From: Acidovorax delafieldii
GTDB lineage: Bacteria > Pseudomonadota > Gammaproteobacteria > Burkholderiales > Burkholderiaceae_C
DNA: 64,000 nucleotides
NCBI RefSeq assembly: GCF_007993815.1
Contig: NZ_VJWE01000014.1
Coordinates: 62,001-126,000 of the forward strand
Reading direction: 5' to 3'
Notes under the pieces: generated by a model
Database searches by the model: none
What the model was told of the DNA's origin: nothing
The model's input: only the letters and a program-made list of their open reading frames with translations
Program-made: the position numbers and the translations under genes
Shown here: positions 1 to 10,076 of the stretch, piece by piece
How positions within the stretch are numbered: the first letter of the stretch is position 1
How the letters are laid out: each line of letters begins with the position of its first letter

Positions 1-21
1 CGACAGCTATCAAAAGTGGAG
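1..21 (+). repeat. Truncated copy of the dispersed ~60 bp repeat (copy A)
   Basis: The window opens with the word AGCTATCAAA preceded by ACAG. This matches the right end of the repeat at 12933-13000, where GGCAGCTATCAAATTTGA is found. Only the right end is in the window, so this copy is assigned by that word and by its intergenic position next to the ilvD terminator. Confidence 0.45.
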
Positions 22-30
22 CAAAAAACA

Positions 31-58
31 AAAAAGCCGCGCCCTCCAGGCGCGGCTT
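31..58 (-). terminator. Rho-independent terminator of ilvD
   Basis: The arms AAGCCGCG (34-41) and CGCGGCTT (51-58) form a perfect 8-bp stem with a 9-base loop. Read on the minus strand the stem is followed by a T-rich run, the complement of the A tract at 23-35. It lies 40 bases beyond the ilvD stop codon in the right orientation. Confidence 0.85.
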
Positions 59-98
59 CGGTGCGGCGGCAGGGCTCCTGGCCCTGCAAAGCAACTCG

Positions 99-1958
99 TC
101 AGTCGTCCAGCAGCGACAAATCGCGCACGGCGCCCTTGTCGGCAGACATCACCAGCTTGGCATAGGCCTTGAGCGCGGCCGACACCTTGCGCGGGCGAGG
201 CTGCGCAGGCTTCCAGCCCTTGGCGTTCTGTGCTTCGCGGCGGCGGGCCAGCTCTTCATCGCTCACCAGCACGTTGATCGTGCGGTTGGGGATGTCGATG
301 CGGATGCGGTCACCGTTCTGCACCAGTCCGATGGCGCCGCCCGCAGCGGCTTCCGGCGAGCAGTGGCCAATCGACAGGCCCGAGGTGCCGCCCGAGAAGC
401 GCCCGTCCGTCAGCAGCGCGCAGGCCTTGCCCAGGCCCTTGGACTTGATGTAGCTGGTGGGGTAGAGCATTTCCTGCATGCCGGGGCCGCCCTTGGGGCC
501 TTCATAACGCACGATGACCACGTCACCGGCCTTGACCTTGTCGGCCAGGATGTTGGCCACGGCCTCGTCCTGCGACTCGGTGACATGGGCCGTACCCTCA
601 AACACCAGGATGCTTTCGTCCACACCGGCCGACTTGACCACGCAGCCGTCCACCGCAATGTTGCCGGTCAGCACGGCCAGGCCGCCCTCTTTGCTGAAGG
701 CGTGGTCGTACGAGCGGATGCAGCCCTCGGCGCGGTCCAGGTCCAGGCTGGGCCAGCGCGTGTTCTGGCTGAACGCCACCTGGGTGGGGATGCCTGCGGG
801 GCCCGCCATGTAGAAGGTGCGCACGGCGTCGTCCTGCGTGCGCACGATGTCCCACTGGTCCAGCGCCTCCTTCAGTGTGGCGGTGTGCACGGTGGGCACA
901 TCGGTGTGCAGCTTGCCCGCACGGTCCAGCTCGCCCAGGATGGCCATGATGCCGCCTGCGCGGTGCACGTCTTCGATGTGGTACTTGTTGGTGTTGGGCG
1001 CCACCTTGCACAGCTGCGGCACCACGCGCGAAAGGCGGTCGATGTCGGCCATGGTGAAGGGGATCTCGGCCTCTTTGGCAATCGCCAGCAGGTGCAGGAT
1101 GGTGTTGGTGGAGCCGCCCATGGCAATGTCCAGCGTCATGGCGTTTTCAAACGCCTTGAAGCCCACCGAGCGGGGCAGCACGCGTTCGTCGTCCAGCTCG
1201 TAGTACTGCTTGGCCAGGTCCACGATGCGGCGGCCTGCGCGCTTGAAGAGCTGCTCGCGGTCGGCGTGGGTGGCCACCACCGTGCCGTTGCCGGGCAGCG
1301 ACAGGCCCAGCGCCTCGGTCAGGCAGTTCATGGAGTTGGCGGTGAACATGCCCGAGCACGAACCGCAGGTGGGGCAGGCCGAGCGCTCGACCTCGGCCAC
1401 ATCGGCGTCGGAGTAGTTGGTGTCGGCGGCAATCACCATCGCGTCCACCAGGTCGAGCTTCTTGAACTCCATGACCTTGGTGACCGGGTTGGCCAGGCGG
1501 GTCTTGCCCGCTTCCATGGGGCCACCCGAAACGAAGATCACCGGGATGTTCAGGCGCATGGCGGCCATCAGCATGCCGGGGGTGATCTTGTCGCAGTTGG
1601 AAATGCAGACCATGGCATCGGCGCAGTGCGCGTTGACCATGTATTCGACCGAGTCGGCAATGATGTCGCGGCTGGGCAGCGAGTACAGCATGCCGTCGTG
1701 GCCCATGGCGATGCCGTCGTCCACGGCAATGGTGTTGAACTCCTTGGCCACGCCCCCAGCGGCTTCGATCTCGCGGGCCACCAGCTGGCCCAGGTCCTTC
1801 AGGTGCACGTGGCCGGGCACGAACTGGGTGAACGAATTGACCACCGCGATGATCGGCTTGCTGAAGTCATCGTCTTTCATGCCGGTGGCGCGCCACAGGG
1901 AACGCGCGCCTGCCATGTTGCGACCGGCGGTGGAGGTTTTGGAACGGTAGATGGGCAT
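99..1958 (-). CDS. ilvD: Dihydroxy-acid dehydratase, E. coli IlvD type
   Basis: Catalyses dehydration of 2,3-dihydroxy acids to 2-keto acids, the third common step of valine and isoleucine synthesis, in the cytoplasm. The 619-residue product has the length of E. coli IlvD (616). Start chosen at the ATG giving MPIYRSKT, the conserved N-terminus of the family; the open frame runs back into the neighbouring gene but that extension has no family similarity. Cysteines lie in NCDKITPG (residue 122) and [11 protein letters not shown] (195-201). The position where the [2Fe-2S] subclass has TPCN reads [10 protein letters not shown], so the first cysteine ligand is absent, as expected for the oxygen-sensitive [4Fe-4S] type. 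It is divergent from a second, different ilvD with 246 bases between, and ends at a terminator. Confidence 0.96.
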   Translation of the reverse strand: MPIYRSKTSTAGRNMAGARSLWRATGMKDDDFSKPIIAVVNSFTQFVPGHVHLKDLGQLVAREIEAAGGVAKEFNTIAVDDGIAMGHDGMLYSLPSRDIIADSVEYMVNAHCADAMVCISNCDKITPGMLMAAMRLNIPVIFVSGGPMEAGKTRLANPVTKVMEFKKLDLVDAMVIAADTNYSDADVAEVERSACPTCGSCSGMFTANSMNCLTEALGLSLPGNGTVVATHADREQLFKRAGRRIVDLAKQYYELDDERVLPRSVGFKAFENAMTLDIAMGGSTNTILHLLAIAKEAEIPFTMADIDRLSRVVPQLCKVAPNTNKYHIEDVHRAGGIMAILGELDRAGKLHTDVPTVHTATLKEALDQWDIVRTQDDAVRTFYMAGPAGIPTQVAFSQNTRWPSLDLDRAEGCIRSYDHAFSKEGGLAVLTGNIAVDGCVVKSAGVDESILVFEGTAHVTESQDEAVANILADKVKAGDVVIVRYEGPKGGPGMQEMLYPTSYIKSKGLGKACALLTDGRFSGGTSGLSIGHCSPEAAAGGAIGLVQNGDRIRIDIPNRTINVLVSDEELARRREAQNAKGWKPAQPRPRKVSAALKAYAKLVMSADKGAVRDLSLLDD

Positions 1959-2204
1959 CGTGCTGGCTTCTGATAAATCGCTGGAAGGGAAGCGGGCCGG
2001 ACTCATAAAGGCCCCTCGCGCGCCCGTGCAGACAACCTCTTGAGCCGTGCCGGGGGCAAACCTGTCAATTATCGCCCAGCCCCACCGGCCCGCCCGGGGC
2101 GGTGGCGTTGGGGATTGCGGGGGCAGCCCCCACGCGCTGCGACGGCGCTGGCAGAATGACCCATTCCGCTCCAGCCCCCAACCCCGAGACCAGGACGCCC
2201 CACG

Positions 2205-3908
<1,704 letters not shown>

Positions 3909-4018
3909 TTGCCGAGGCAAAAGACTGAAGGCCTGCGACGCAGCGGCCTGTTCTGCCCCAGCGAGGAATCGGCTGCGCCCTGACCCGCGTCTGACTGCAG
4001 CCGGGGCTGGAGCTCCCT

Positions 4019-5215
4019 TTAAATTGGGTGCTGCTTGGATCGCCACCGAATCCATTGGTCAGTCACCATCCGCAATGGTGCAGTCAGACGCCACGACCAG
4101 CTCATACGCATCAGCTCCACCTCTTTTCGGACGGCAGCAGTCACCGCGGCCTCGCGCGCGGTGACATCGCGCACCAGCCGAAGCGTGTTGACGCGCATCC
4201 GGTCTGCAGGCGTCGAATCACAGGCGTTTTCATGCCCCTGCCCCCGCGCGCCGTCTACGATCTCGCCAATATCGAAAAAGGCCAGCGGCTGCTCCGCGCA
4301 GGTGACGACCATCAAGCCCCAGGGCTCGTGCACATCAATGCCTTTGGGACCACCTTCGCGGGGGTTGTGATGGCCTTGCTGAAACACTGCGTCGTCCAGC
4401 ACTCGTATCGAACGGTGCGGTTCCGGCAAATCCTGCCACCCCGGCGCAGCACGGTAGAACACCGCCACGGTGGGAGCTCCCGCGTCCGCAACAAGCAAGA
4501 TGCGACCGCCCGCAACAAAGCACAGGCCATGGGGATAGTGGACTCCACCGAGTTGCACTGCCGGCTCCTTGCCGGGATCAAGAAACTCGTCATTGCGGTA
4601 GAGCGCTACTGCGTGATGATCGTGATTGCTGACGGCCACCCACTCCCCATTGGCGTCTAACGCTATCCCGTCCGGCAACTCCAGCCCCTTGTGCATGAGC
4701 TGTTGGGCGTCCAGATGGGCAAAGCCGCTCGCGGCATCCAGCAGATGATGGGTTACGTAATGGGAAAAGCCGTTGCATACCCAAAGTTCGTGTAGGTCCG
4801 CGCCCAGATCACGTACGCACAAGCTTCCAGGAGTGCTGAGGAGTTCTGTCTCACGCTTACCGATCACCGCCACCGGCCGAAGGTCGCATGCCGAGGTCAG
4901 GCCATCTGCCTCAGGCACTTTGAATAGTGAAACATTGCCCTCTCGGCTGGCTACTGCGATGACACTATTGCCCACCCAGCAAACGCCGTGGGGGCGTCTA
5001 AGACTGGTGGAGGATATCTCCACCGCATCCGTCAGACAAACCACCTGCCGACCACTCTCGAGCTGACAGTCCAGCCCCACGACAAGCAAACGATCCAGAG
5101 TGATTGCAGCAAGTACCAAGCGGCGTCCATCGGGCGACCAGCTCACATCTTCGGTTCGCCCCATCGACAGCACGGCATCGAGCAATTCTTGAGGGCCCGT
5201 ACATGCTACTCTCAC
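4019..5215 (-). CDS. Cytoplasmic beta-propeller-like protein in export operon
   Basis: A 398-residue protein with no signal peptide that I do not recognise as a named family. It shows five or six repeats of about 45-60 residues of WD40/NHL/SMP-30 style, for example DVSWSPDGRRLVLAA near residue 24, HGVCWVGNSVIAVASREG, DGIALDANGEWVAVSNHD, HGLCFVAGGRILLVADAG and KGIDVHEPWGLMVV. After the repeats comes a basic, Trp-rich tail (SWSWRLTAPLRMVTDQW) that could touch a membrane. The start is a GTG whose first base is the last base of the upstream ABC ATPase stop codon (TAGTG), so the two are translationally coupled. It is the last gene of the polysaccharide-export operon. A scaffold or regulatory role there is inference only. 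Its G+C is lower than that of the flanking housekeeping genes. Confidence 0.8.
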   Translation of the reverse strand: MRVACTGPQELLDAVLSMGRTEDVSWSPDGRRLVLAAITLDRLLVVGLDCQLESGRQVVCLTDAVEISSTSLRRPHGVCWVGNSVIAVASREGNVSLFKVPEADGLTSACDLRPVAVIGKRETELLSTPGSLCVRDLGADLHELWVCNGFSHYVTHHLLDAASGFAHLDAQQLMHKGLELPDGIALDANGEWVAVSNHDHHAVALYRNDEFLDPGKEPAVQLGGVHYPHGLCFVAGGRILLVADAGAPTVAVFYRAAPGWQDLPEPHRSIRVLDDAVFQQGHHNPREGGPKGIDVHEPWGLMVVTCAEQPLAFFDIGEIVDGARGQGHENACDSTPADRMRVNTLRLVRDVTAREAAVTAAVRKEVELMRMSWSWRLTAPLRMVTDQWIRWRSKQHPI

Positions 5216-5991
5216 TACAGCACTCCTTGCTGCTGGTTATGAAAAGCCAGGGCTTCATCCACGGGCCCGTCCATCACGATGCGTCCATCCTTCATGACCA
5301 ATGCGCGATTGCAGAAGCTCTTGAGAATGACCTCGTTGTGGGACGCCAGCACCAGGATGGAAACCTGCTCAATCAGGCCATTGATGCGCTCCTTGGCCTG
5401 GCTGAAAAATTGTGCGTCACCGGCACCAATCATTTCATCCATCAGCAAAATATCGGGAACGACGCTGGTGGACACAGCAAATGCCAACCGCAAGAGCATG
5501 CCCTGGGAGTACGTTCTCACAGGCAACTGCAGATGTTCTCCAAGTTGGGTGAACGTCTCTACTGAAGGGATGAGATCCATGGCCTGCCTGCGCGTCAGCC
5601 CCATGACGATGCCCCGCATGATGATGTTGTCGTAGCCGGTGGCGTCGACATCCATGCCCAGCATGATGTCGGTTAGGGCTGCCACTCTGCCACCGAAATT
5701 CAGTTCGCCTTGCATGGGCTCGTAGACACCGGATAGGACGCGCAGCAGCGTGGTCTTGCCAGCGCCATTGGATCCGATCAGGCCGACACGGTCGCCAGGT
5801 CGCAGAGACAGATTCACGTCGCGCAGCGCATGCACACTGACCTGTCGCAAACCACTGGATTCCACGCGCGCCTTCTCGCGCCGGGGCAGCCCCAGCACCG
5901 TGTTTAGCGACCCCCGAGACCTTGCGGTGAACACGGGAAAATCAATCGATACGCCAGTCAACTGGATATGGGCCATATTTGGATGCTGCAA
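5215..5991 (-). CDS. wzt: ABC exporter ATPase of Wzt/KpsT/TagH type
   Basis: Nucleotide-binding subunit of a polysaccharide (O-antigen or capsule) ABC exporter. The 258 residues contain Walker A GSNGAGKTT (73-81), a degenerate signature YSQGM (161-165) in place of LSGGQ, Walker B ILLMDE (181-186) and a switch His in LVLASHN. The degenerate signature is typical of this subfamily. The protein ends soon after the ATPase domain, so it lacks the C-terminal carbohydrate-binding domain of long Wzt proteins such as E. coli O9a. A second Met at residue 6 is an alternative start. It sits 11 bases after the permease gene and overlaps the propeller gene by one base. Confidence 0.9.
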   Translation of the reverse strand: MQHPNMAHIQLTGVSIDFPVFTARSRGSLNTVLGLPRREKARVESSGLRQVSVHALRDVNLSLRPGDRVGLIGSNGAGKTTLLRVLSGVYEPMQGELNFGGRVAALTDIMLGMDVDATGYDNIIMRGIVMGLTRRQAMDLIPSVETFTQLGEHLQLPVRTYSQGMLLRLAFAVSTSVVPDILLMDEMIGAGDAQFFSQAKERINGLIEQVSILVLASHNEVILKSFCNRALVMKDGRIVMDGPVDEALAFHNQQQGVL

Positions 5992-6002
5992 GGGAACGGG
6001 GA

Positions 6003-6836
6003 TTACAACCAGTACACAATCCGCCGACGGATCGCCACGTATTGCCAGAAGAAAATCAAGGCCAGCAGCAGAATCACCCCCAACGCGGCGCCCCAGCTGC
6101 TGGGACTTGGGACGGATCCCATGAGGGGGCTACGCATCAGCTCCAGAAACAGCGCCAAAGGGTTGAGATGCACCACCCACTGTGCGCGCTCAGTCAGCTG
6201 GTCGGGCACCCACAGAACAGGTGTCACAAAAAAGCTCACCTGCATCAGGCTGCCGAGCGCCACCGTCACATCACGAAAACGAGCCGCCAATCCCCCAAGG
6301 ATGGCGACGGTGAAAGTGGCTGCCAGCAGAGTCATCAAGGAGGCTCCCAGCAATGCTCCCCACTGCACGTCCCCCAAGCGTCCCGCCCACAACAACACTG
6401 CAAGCACAATCACTGCACTGTGCAGCATCAAGATGGTGCATCGGAACACGGTGCGAAAGACAAAGGCCATCTTCGGGTAGGGCGTCTGCTTCAGGAAGGC
6501 ATCCGACGCGATGTACGTTAGAGCGCCTTCATTGATCAGGGCGCTGAAATACCCGAACAGCACATGCCCCGCACAGAAATATGGCAGGTACCAGTCAGCC
6601 GGATACTTGAAAAGCTGCGCGCCAATCAAGCCGAATGCCACGATGAAGAGGGCCGTATTGAACGTAATCCACACTGGCCCCAGAAACGTCCGCCGATACT
6701 GCTTGGCAACATCATTCCAGCCCATGAAACACCAAAAGCGCCACGCCAACATGGCATTCCAGACATCTCGCCCAAGCAGTTGAATCTGTCGCTGGCGCGT
6801 AGATACGTTAGGTGTAGTAGTGTGTTTTGTCATCAC
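6003..6836 (-). CDS. wzm: ABC-2 type polysaccharide export permease (Wzm-like)
   Basis: Membrane subunit of the same exporter, 277 residues. A hydrophilic N-terminus is followed by about six hydrophobic segments, beginning with FLGPVWITFNTALFIVAFGL, and the ABC-2 region carries the usual PLALFLELMRSPLMG motif before the last membrane span. Length matches Wzm/KpsM/TagG permeases (about 260-280). It lies between the glycosyltransferase (8 bases upstream) and the ATPase (11 bases downstream), so all four genes should be one transcript. Together with the ATPase it should move a lipid-linked glycan across the inner membrane; whether this is O-antigen or capsule cannot be told from the window. Confidence 0.9.
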   Translation of the reverse strand: MMTKHTTTPNVSTRQRQIQLLGRDVWNAMLAWRFWCFMGWNDVAKQYRRTFLGPVWITFNTALFIVAFGLIGAQLFKYPADWYLPYFCAGHVLFGYFSALINEGALTYIASDAFLKQTPYPKMAFVFRTVFRCTILMLHSAVIVLAVLLWAGRLGDVQWGALLGASLMTLLAATFTVAILGGLAARFRDVTVALGSLMQVSFFVTPVLWVPDQLTERAQWVVHLNPLALFLELMRSPLMGSVPSPSSWGAALGVILLLALIFFWQYVAIRRRIVYWL

Positions 6837-6844
6837 AGAAAAAC

Positions 6845-7966
6845 TTAAATCATCGACTCATAGACCTGCAGAGTCTTTTGAGCGCACGCTTGCCAGGTAA
6901 ATCCACGCACCCTGTCACGCCCGCGAGCCCGCAATTGGCCTGCTAGTGCAGAATCTTCAATAATTCGGCACATCGCGTCTGATAGCTCATCGATACGAAG
7001 TGGGTCGACCAGGAGCGCCGCATCACCTGCGACTTCCGGAATGGAGGTTGTATTGGAAGCCACCACAGGCACGCCTGCTGCGAAGGCCTCCAGCACTGGC
7101 AATCCAAATCCTTCATGCAATGACGGAAACACCAACGCCGTCGCACGCTTTATGACTACCTGAAGCTCGGTGTCTGGCAGATGCCCCAGCCATCTAACAT
7201 GCTTCAGCTGTCCGCTGGAAAGGCGTCCCACGACGTCCTCACACCCCCAGCCGGGTTTGCCGACGACGATCAGTGGACACGCCCTCTGCACGTGCTCCGG
7301 GAGGCTGGCGTGGGCAGACAAGAGTCGTCCGATATTCTTGCGCGGCTGCAACGTGCCCACACTCACCAAATAGCTTTCTGGTAGCGAATGCCGAGCCCGC
7401 ACAGCAGCCCCCTGGGCAGCATCAACAGGCTTCAGCCATTGAGCCCCCACGCCCAACGGGATTGCAGTGATTCGCTCCTCCGGAATGCGAAAGTGGGTCG
7501 CAATTTCTTGTCGGGAATAGTCGGATATGGTGATGACATGCTGCGCCCATAACGCAGTCCGCCGCCACAGTTCGTTCTTTAAGCTCTTCAAACGGTATCG
7601 CACCCATTCCGGATGGGACAGCGGTATGGCATCGAAAATCGTGGCTACCGTGGGTACACCTCGCAAACGAGGGACGAGATGGTCTGTGGCATGTATCAGA
7701 TCCACACCAGTACCCACCGCACGGCGTGCGTGGGCAAAGTCCATCCACGGCAACATGGCAGCCAGCGCTTGGTAACGAAACGAACCAAAGGACAGCGGAG
7801 CCGTTACGCCAGTCCAGCTGCTTTCAGGAAGATCGAAAAGATAGGGCGTCAGTTGGGCAGATTGAGGCATAGCAGCCATCAATTCGCGGGTGTAGGTACC
7901 AATCCCGTCTACCCCACCCTGCTGCATACATCGCGCCAATACGCTTACACCAAAAGCAACCTTCAT
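6845..7966 (-). CDS. Glycosyltransferase family 4 (GT-B fold)
   Basis: Transfers a sugar from a nucleotide-sugar donor, probably to the lipid-linked glycan exported by the next two genes. The 373-residue protein has the N-terminal GGVDGIGTYTREL motif, the mid-protein VSVGTLQPRKNIGRLL that opens the second Rossmann domain, and the E-x7-E donor-site motif in HEGFGLPVLEAFAAGVPVV followed by SIPEVAGDAALLVDP. It resembles mannosyl- and rhamnosyltransferases of the WbpY/MtfB kind, but the sugar cannot be decided from sequence. It is first in the leftward operon. It is the only glycosyltransferase here, so most glycan assembly genes must lie elsewhere. Confidence 0.9.
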   Translation of the reverse strand: MKVAFGVSVLARCMQQGGVDGIGTYTRELMAAMPQSAQLTPYLFDLPESSWTGVTAPLSFGSFRYQALAAMLPWMDFAHARRAVGTGVDLIHATDHLVPRLRGVPTVATIFDAIPLSHPEWVRYRLKSLKNELWRRTALWAQHVITISDYSRQEIATHFRIPEERITAIPLGVGAQWLKPVDAAQGAAVRARHSLPESYLVSVGTLQPRKNIGRLLSAHASLPEHVQRACPLIVVGKPGWGCEDVVGRLSSGQLKHVRWLGHLPDTELQVVIKRATALVFPSLHEGFGLPVLEAFAAGVPVVASNTTSIPEVAGDAALLVDPLRIDELSDAMCRIIEDSALAGQLRARGRDRVRGFTWQACAQKTLQVYESMI

Positions 7967-8498
7967 CAGACTCTCTTTCTTAACCCCAACAGAACAAACC
8001 GCATACGACTACGGTTCACAGTGAGACGAAGCGCCACAGGTCGATTTTTTTCCATGTGCTTTATCTGGTCAGATACTCCTTTTCAAGCCTTCAAGGAATA
8101 CGCAAAAGATCAGACGGATACGCGGCCTGCGCCGCGAAGAGCGCACCAGCGCCAATAGCCTCACCGCTCTAGTTTGTCCAAGGAATTTCGCTCGGCGAAG
8201 GATCGCTGATACCTGGATACTCAGAGGAGAGACTCCAGGCTATCTAACCACCTCGCAGATGCTGCAGGTCAATTGCAGACCCATGTGTGATTCACAATTG
8301 CCTGACGCTAACCCAGCCCCCAGCAAAGAGTAACACTCACGCTAGCGACGCGAGATTGTCGAGCGTTCGACAAGCCAGTAAAGAACGGCGAACATTCGCT
8401 AACTGGACAACAGCCGACTGACTAGCTAACGATGGACGAAGGTTAAATCGCCCTTGGCGGTGAACCCCACGGAAAACTGCTGCCAAGGCGTGACGGCT
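7967..8498. other. 532-base gene-free stretch upstream of export operon
   Basis: No convincing reading frame was found on either strand. Base use is mixed and less G+C-rich than the surroundings. Near the right end the words CGCCCTTGGCGG (8449) and TGCCAAGGCG face each other and could form an imperfect hairpin after the small Trp-rich gene. The left part must hold the promoter of the leftward export operon, but I could not pick a confident -35/-10 pair. It may contain decayed sequence. Confidence 0.5.
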
Positions 8499-8741
8499 TC
8501 AACGCGGTTTGCGCGGCTGAATGCCCAGTGCTTCCTTGTTCTTGTTGATGCGGTCCTTCTTGCGCTGATCCATCTTTTCCATGGCCTTGCGCTTGGTGTA
8601 GCCGGTGGAATCAGCCCAGGCCCACCACAGCGCTGTAGCCGCGAAAGGCGCCAGCACCCACCACCACGACCACGTGGCCACGGGGCCGATCTCGAAATAT
8701 TTCAGTGCCAGCATGAGAAGGGACAGACCCAGCAGATACAT
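8499..8741 (-). CDS. Small Trp-rich membrane protein (TIGR04438 type)
   Basis: An 80-residue protein starting MYLLGLSLLML, with two hydrophobic segments; the second, WSWWWVLAPFAATALWWAWAD, is full of tryptophan. A basic tail rich in Lys and Arg (KRKAMEKMDQRKKDRINKN) follows, with the end likely in the cytoplasm. This pattern is that of the betaproteobacterial small Trp-rich protein family, whose function is unknown. The ATG at 8741 is chosen over an upstream TTG because GGAGAGAG sits at the right distance before it. It is divergent from the cytochrome c gene. Confidence 0.85.
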   Translation of the reverse strand: MYLLGLSLLMLALKYFEIGPVATWSWWWVLAPFAATALWWAWADSTGYTKRKAMEKMDQRKKDRINKNKEALGIQPRKPR

Positions 8742-8856
8742 CGCTCTCTCCAAAGAATGCCGCGAAAAGCGGGATTGACCAGGGACAACTGCGTGTCAAC
8801 CCAAGTCACTACAATCGCATTAAAAGCACTGTAACTCAACCACAGGAATTCCCACC

Positions 8857-9162
8857 ATGAAGCGTTCCCTGATCACACTCGCCTTGACGCTGTCGGTTGC
8901 GGCACCCGCGATGGCCGACTTGGCCTTGGCCACCTCCAAGAACTGCATGGCTTGCCACGCAGTGGACAAGAAACTGGTGGGGCCGGCCTACAAGGACGTG
9001 GCAGCCAAATACGCTGGCCAGAAGGACGCCGTGGACAAGCTGGCTGCCAAGATCGTCAAGGGTGGCTCTGGCGTGTGGGGCCCAGTACCCATGCCCGCCA
9101 ATGCGCAAGTGAGTGACGCCGAAGCGAAGAAGCTGGCGGCCTGGGTGCTGACGCAAAAGTAA
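8857..9162 (+). CDS. Periplasmic class I cytochrome c (c-551/c8 type)
   Basis: Small monohaem electron carrier, 101 residues before processing. A signal peptide ([20 protein letters not shown]) should be cleaved after residue 20. Haem attachment is CMACH (Cys30, Cys33, His34) and the distal Met ligand is Met79 in GPVPMPAN, where c-551-type proteins have it. The mature protein is about 81 residues, the usual size of c8/c-551, which carries electrons between the bc1 complex and terminal oxidases or denitrification enzymes. It is monocistronic, with its own terminator, and divergent from the Trp-rich gene. Confidence 0.93.
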   Translation: MKRSLITLALTLSVAAPAMADLALATSKNCMACHAVDKKLVGPAYKDVAAKYAGQKDAVDKLAAKIVKGGSGVWGPVPMPANAQVSDAEAKKLAAWVLTQK

Positions 9163-9210
9163 TTTGCCGCCCTTGTGGTGGCCGCGGGTTCTACCGTCCC
9201 GGCCCCAGCA

Positions 9211-9246
9211 AAAAGCCGCGCACGATCAGTGATGCGGCTTTTTTTA
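9211..9246 (+). terminator. Rho-independent terminator of the cytochrome c gene
   Basis: AAAAGCCGC (9211-9219) pairs with GCGGCTTTT (9234-9242), and the stem runs directly into a T tract ending at 9245. It lies 48 bases after the cytochrome stop codon. Confidence 0.85.
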
Positions 9247-9326
9247 TGCCTGCGGACGACGCCCGCGCCCCTCTGAGTGCGCAGACAGTACCTGCGCCTT
9301 CCAGGACATCACCCACAGGATAGGCC

Positions 9327-9800
9327 CTACACGATGGGGGTCACCAGCGAATTGCGGGAGCGCAGCTGCTGCTCCAACTGACCCACATAGGCCGCCGTGG
9401 TGTTGTCAGACTCCTCGGCGCGCGCGGCGAGGCGGGCCTCCAGGTGGTCCAGCCGCGCCAGAACCGCCGCATGGGCCTGACTGTGCTGGATTTCAAGGAA
9501 TGTACGCAGCTCCGTGAAGCGGGACGCCTCGGCCTTGTCAGCCAGCTCGCGCTGGGCCTGCATCTCTTTGGTGTGGCGGCGGGTTTCGAGCAGTACCGAG
9601 CCCTGCAGCGACAACACGTAGGCCACGAAGAAGATGCCCAACACGGCGGTAAGCGCCAGCATGAGCAATCCGAGCGGCGCTTCAAATGACACCACCCCCA
9701 GCGATACCAGGGAAGGGGCGGCCAGCGCAGGCCAGTTCAATGCAGCCAGTGCGGCAATCACCAGCACCGTCAACAGCAAAACGATGGAACGCAAGTGCAT
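9327..9800 (-). CDS. Inner-membrane protein with LapA (DUF1049)-like domain
   Basis: A 157-residue protein with two membrane segments, LRSIVLLLTVLVIAALAAL (3-21) and LGLLMLALTAVLGIFFVAYVL (about 43-63), separated by a short loop, then a long charged helical region (residues 70-150, rich in Glu, Ala, Arg, Gln) likely to be coiled coil in the cytoplasm. The two-helix hairpin plus soluble tail is the LapA/YciS layout. The precise function is not known; YciS-type proteins help LPS assembly in enterics. It is read leftward and faces the cytochrome terminator. Confidence 0.75.
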   Translation of the reverse strand: MHLRSIVLLLTVLVIAALAALNWPALAAPSLVSLGVVSFEAPLGLLMLALTAVLGIFFVAYVLSLQGSVLLETRRHTKEMQAQRELADKAEASRFTELRTFLEIQHSQAHAAVLARLDHLEARLAARAEESDNTTAAYVGQLEQQLRSRNSLVTPIV

Positions 9801-10050
9801 GGGAAATCTCCGGTCAGCAGCGCCCGGCCAGGGTGGCCGGTCACGCCATGCTGCCGTTGTAACGCATACACGGGCAATTGCTGCCGGCGCAGGACTGATT
9901 GGAGATCACGTCCTACAACGCGCGCTGCAGGCCCGCCGGGTGAGCGGGCCCGCTGCTTCGATCACGTACCGGGGTGATCAACGAGTTTTGTGGCCACATC
10001 ACATCGCTGCGCGATATGAGTGTCCCCGAATCCGGCAAGCGCTGCGCGCT

Positions 10051-10069
10051 GGCGCCGTTGCACGGCGCC
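10051..10069 (-). terminator. Stem-loop after acs (weak terminator candidate)
   Basis: GGCGCCG (10051-10057) and CGGCGCC (10063-10069) form a perfect 7-bp stem with a five-base loop, 8 bases beyond the acs stop codon. No T tract follows on the minus strand, so this is a candidate 3'-end hairpin rather than a proven intrinsic terminator. Confidence 0.35.
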
Positions 10070-10076
10070 TTCTTGA

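Noticed and set aside
363-1973. Long rightward open frame opposite ilvD
   Set aside because: His/Gly/Val-rich shadow caused by high G+C; the opposite strand codes a clear IlvD.
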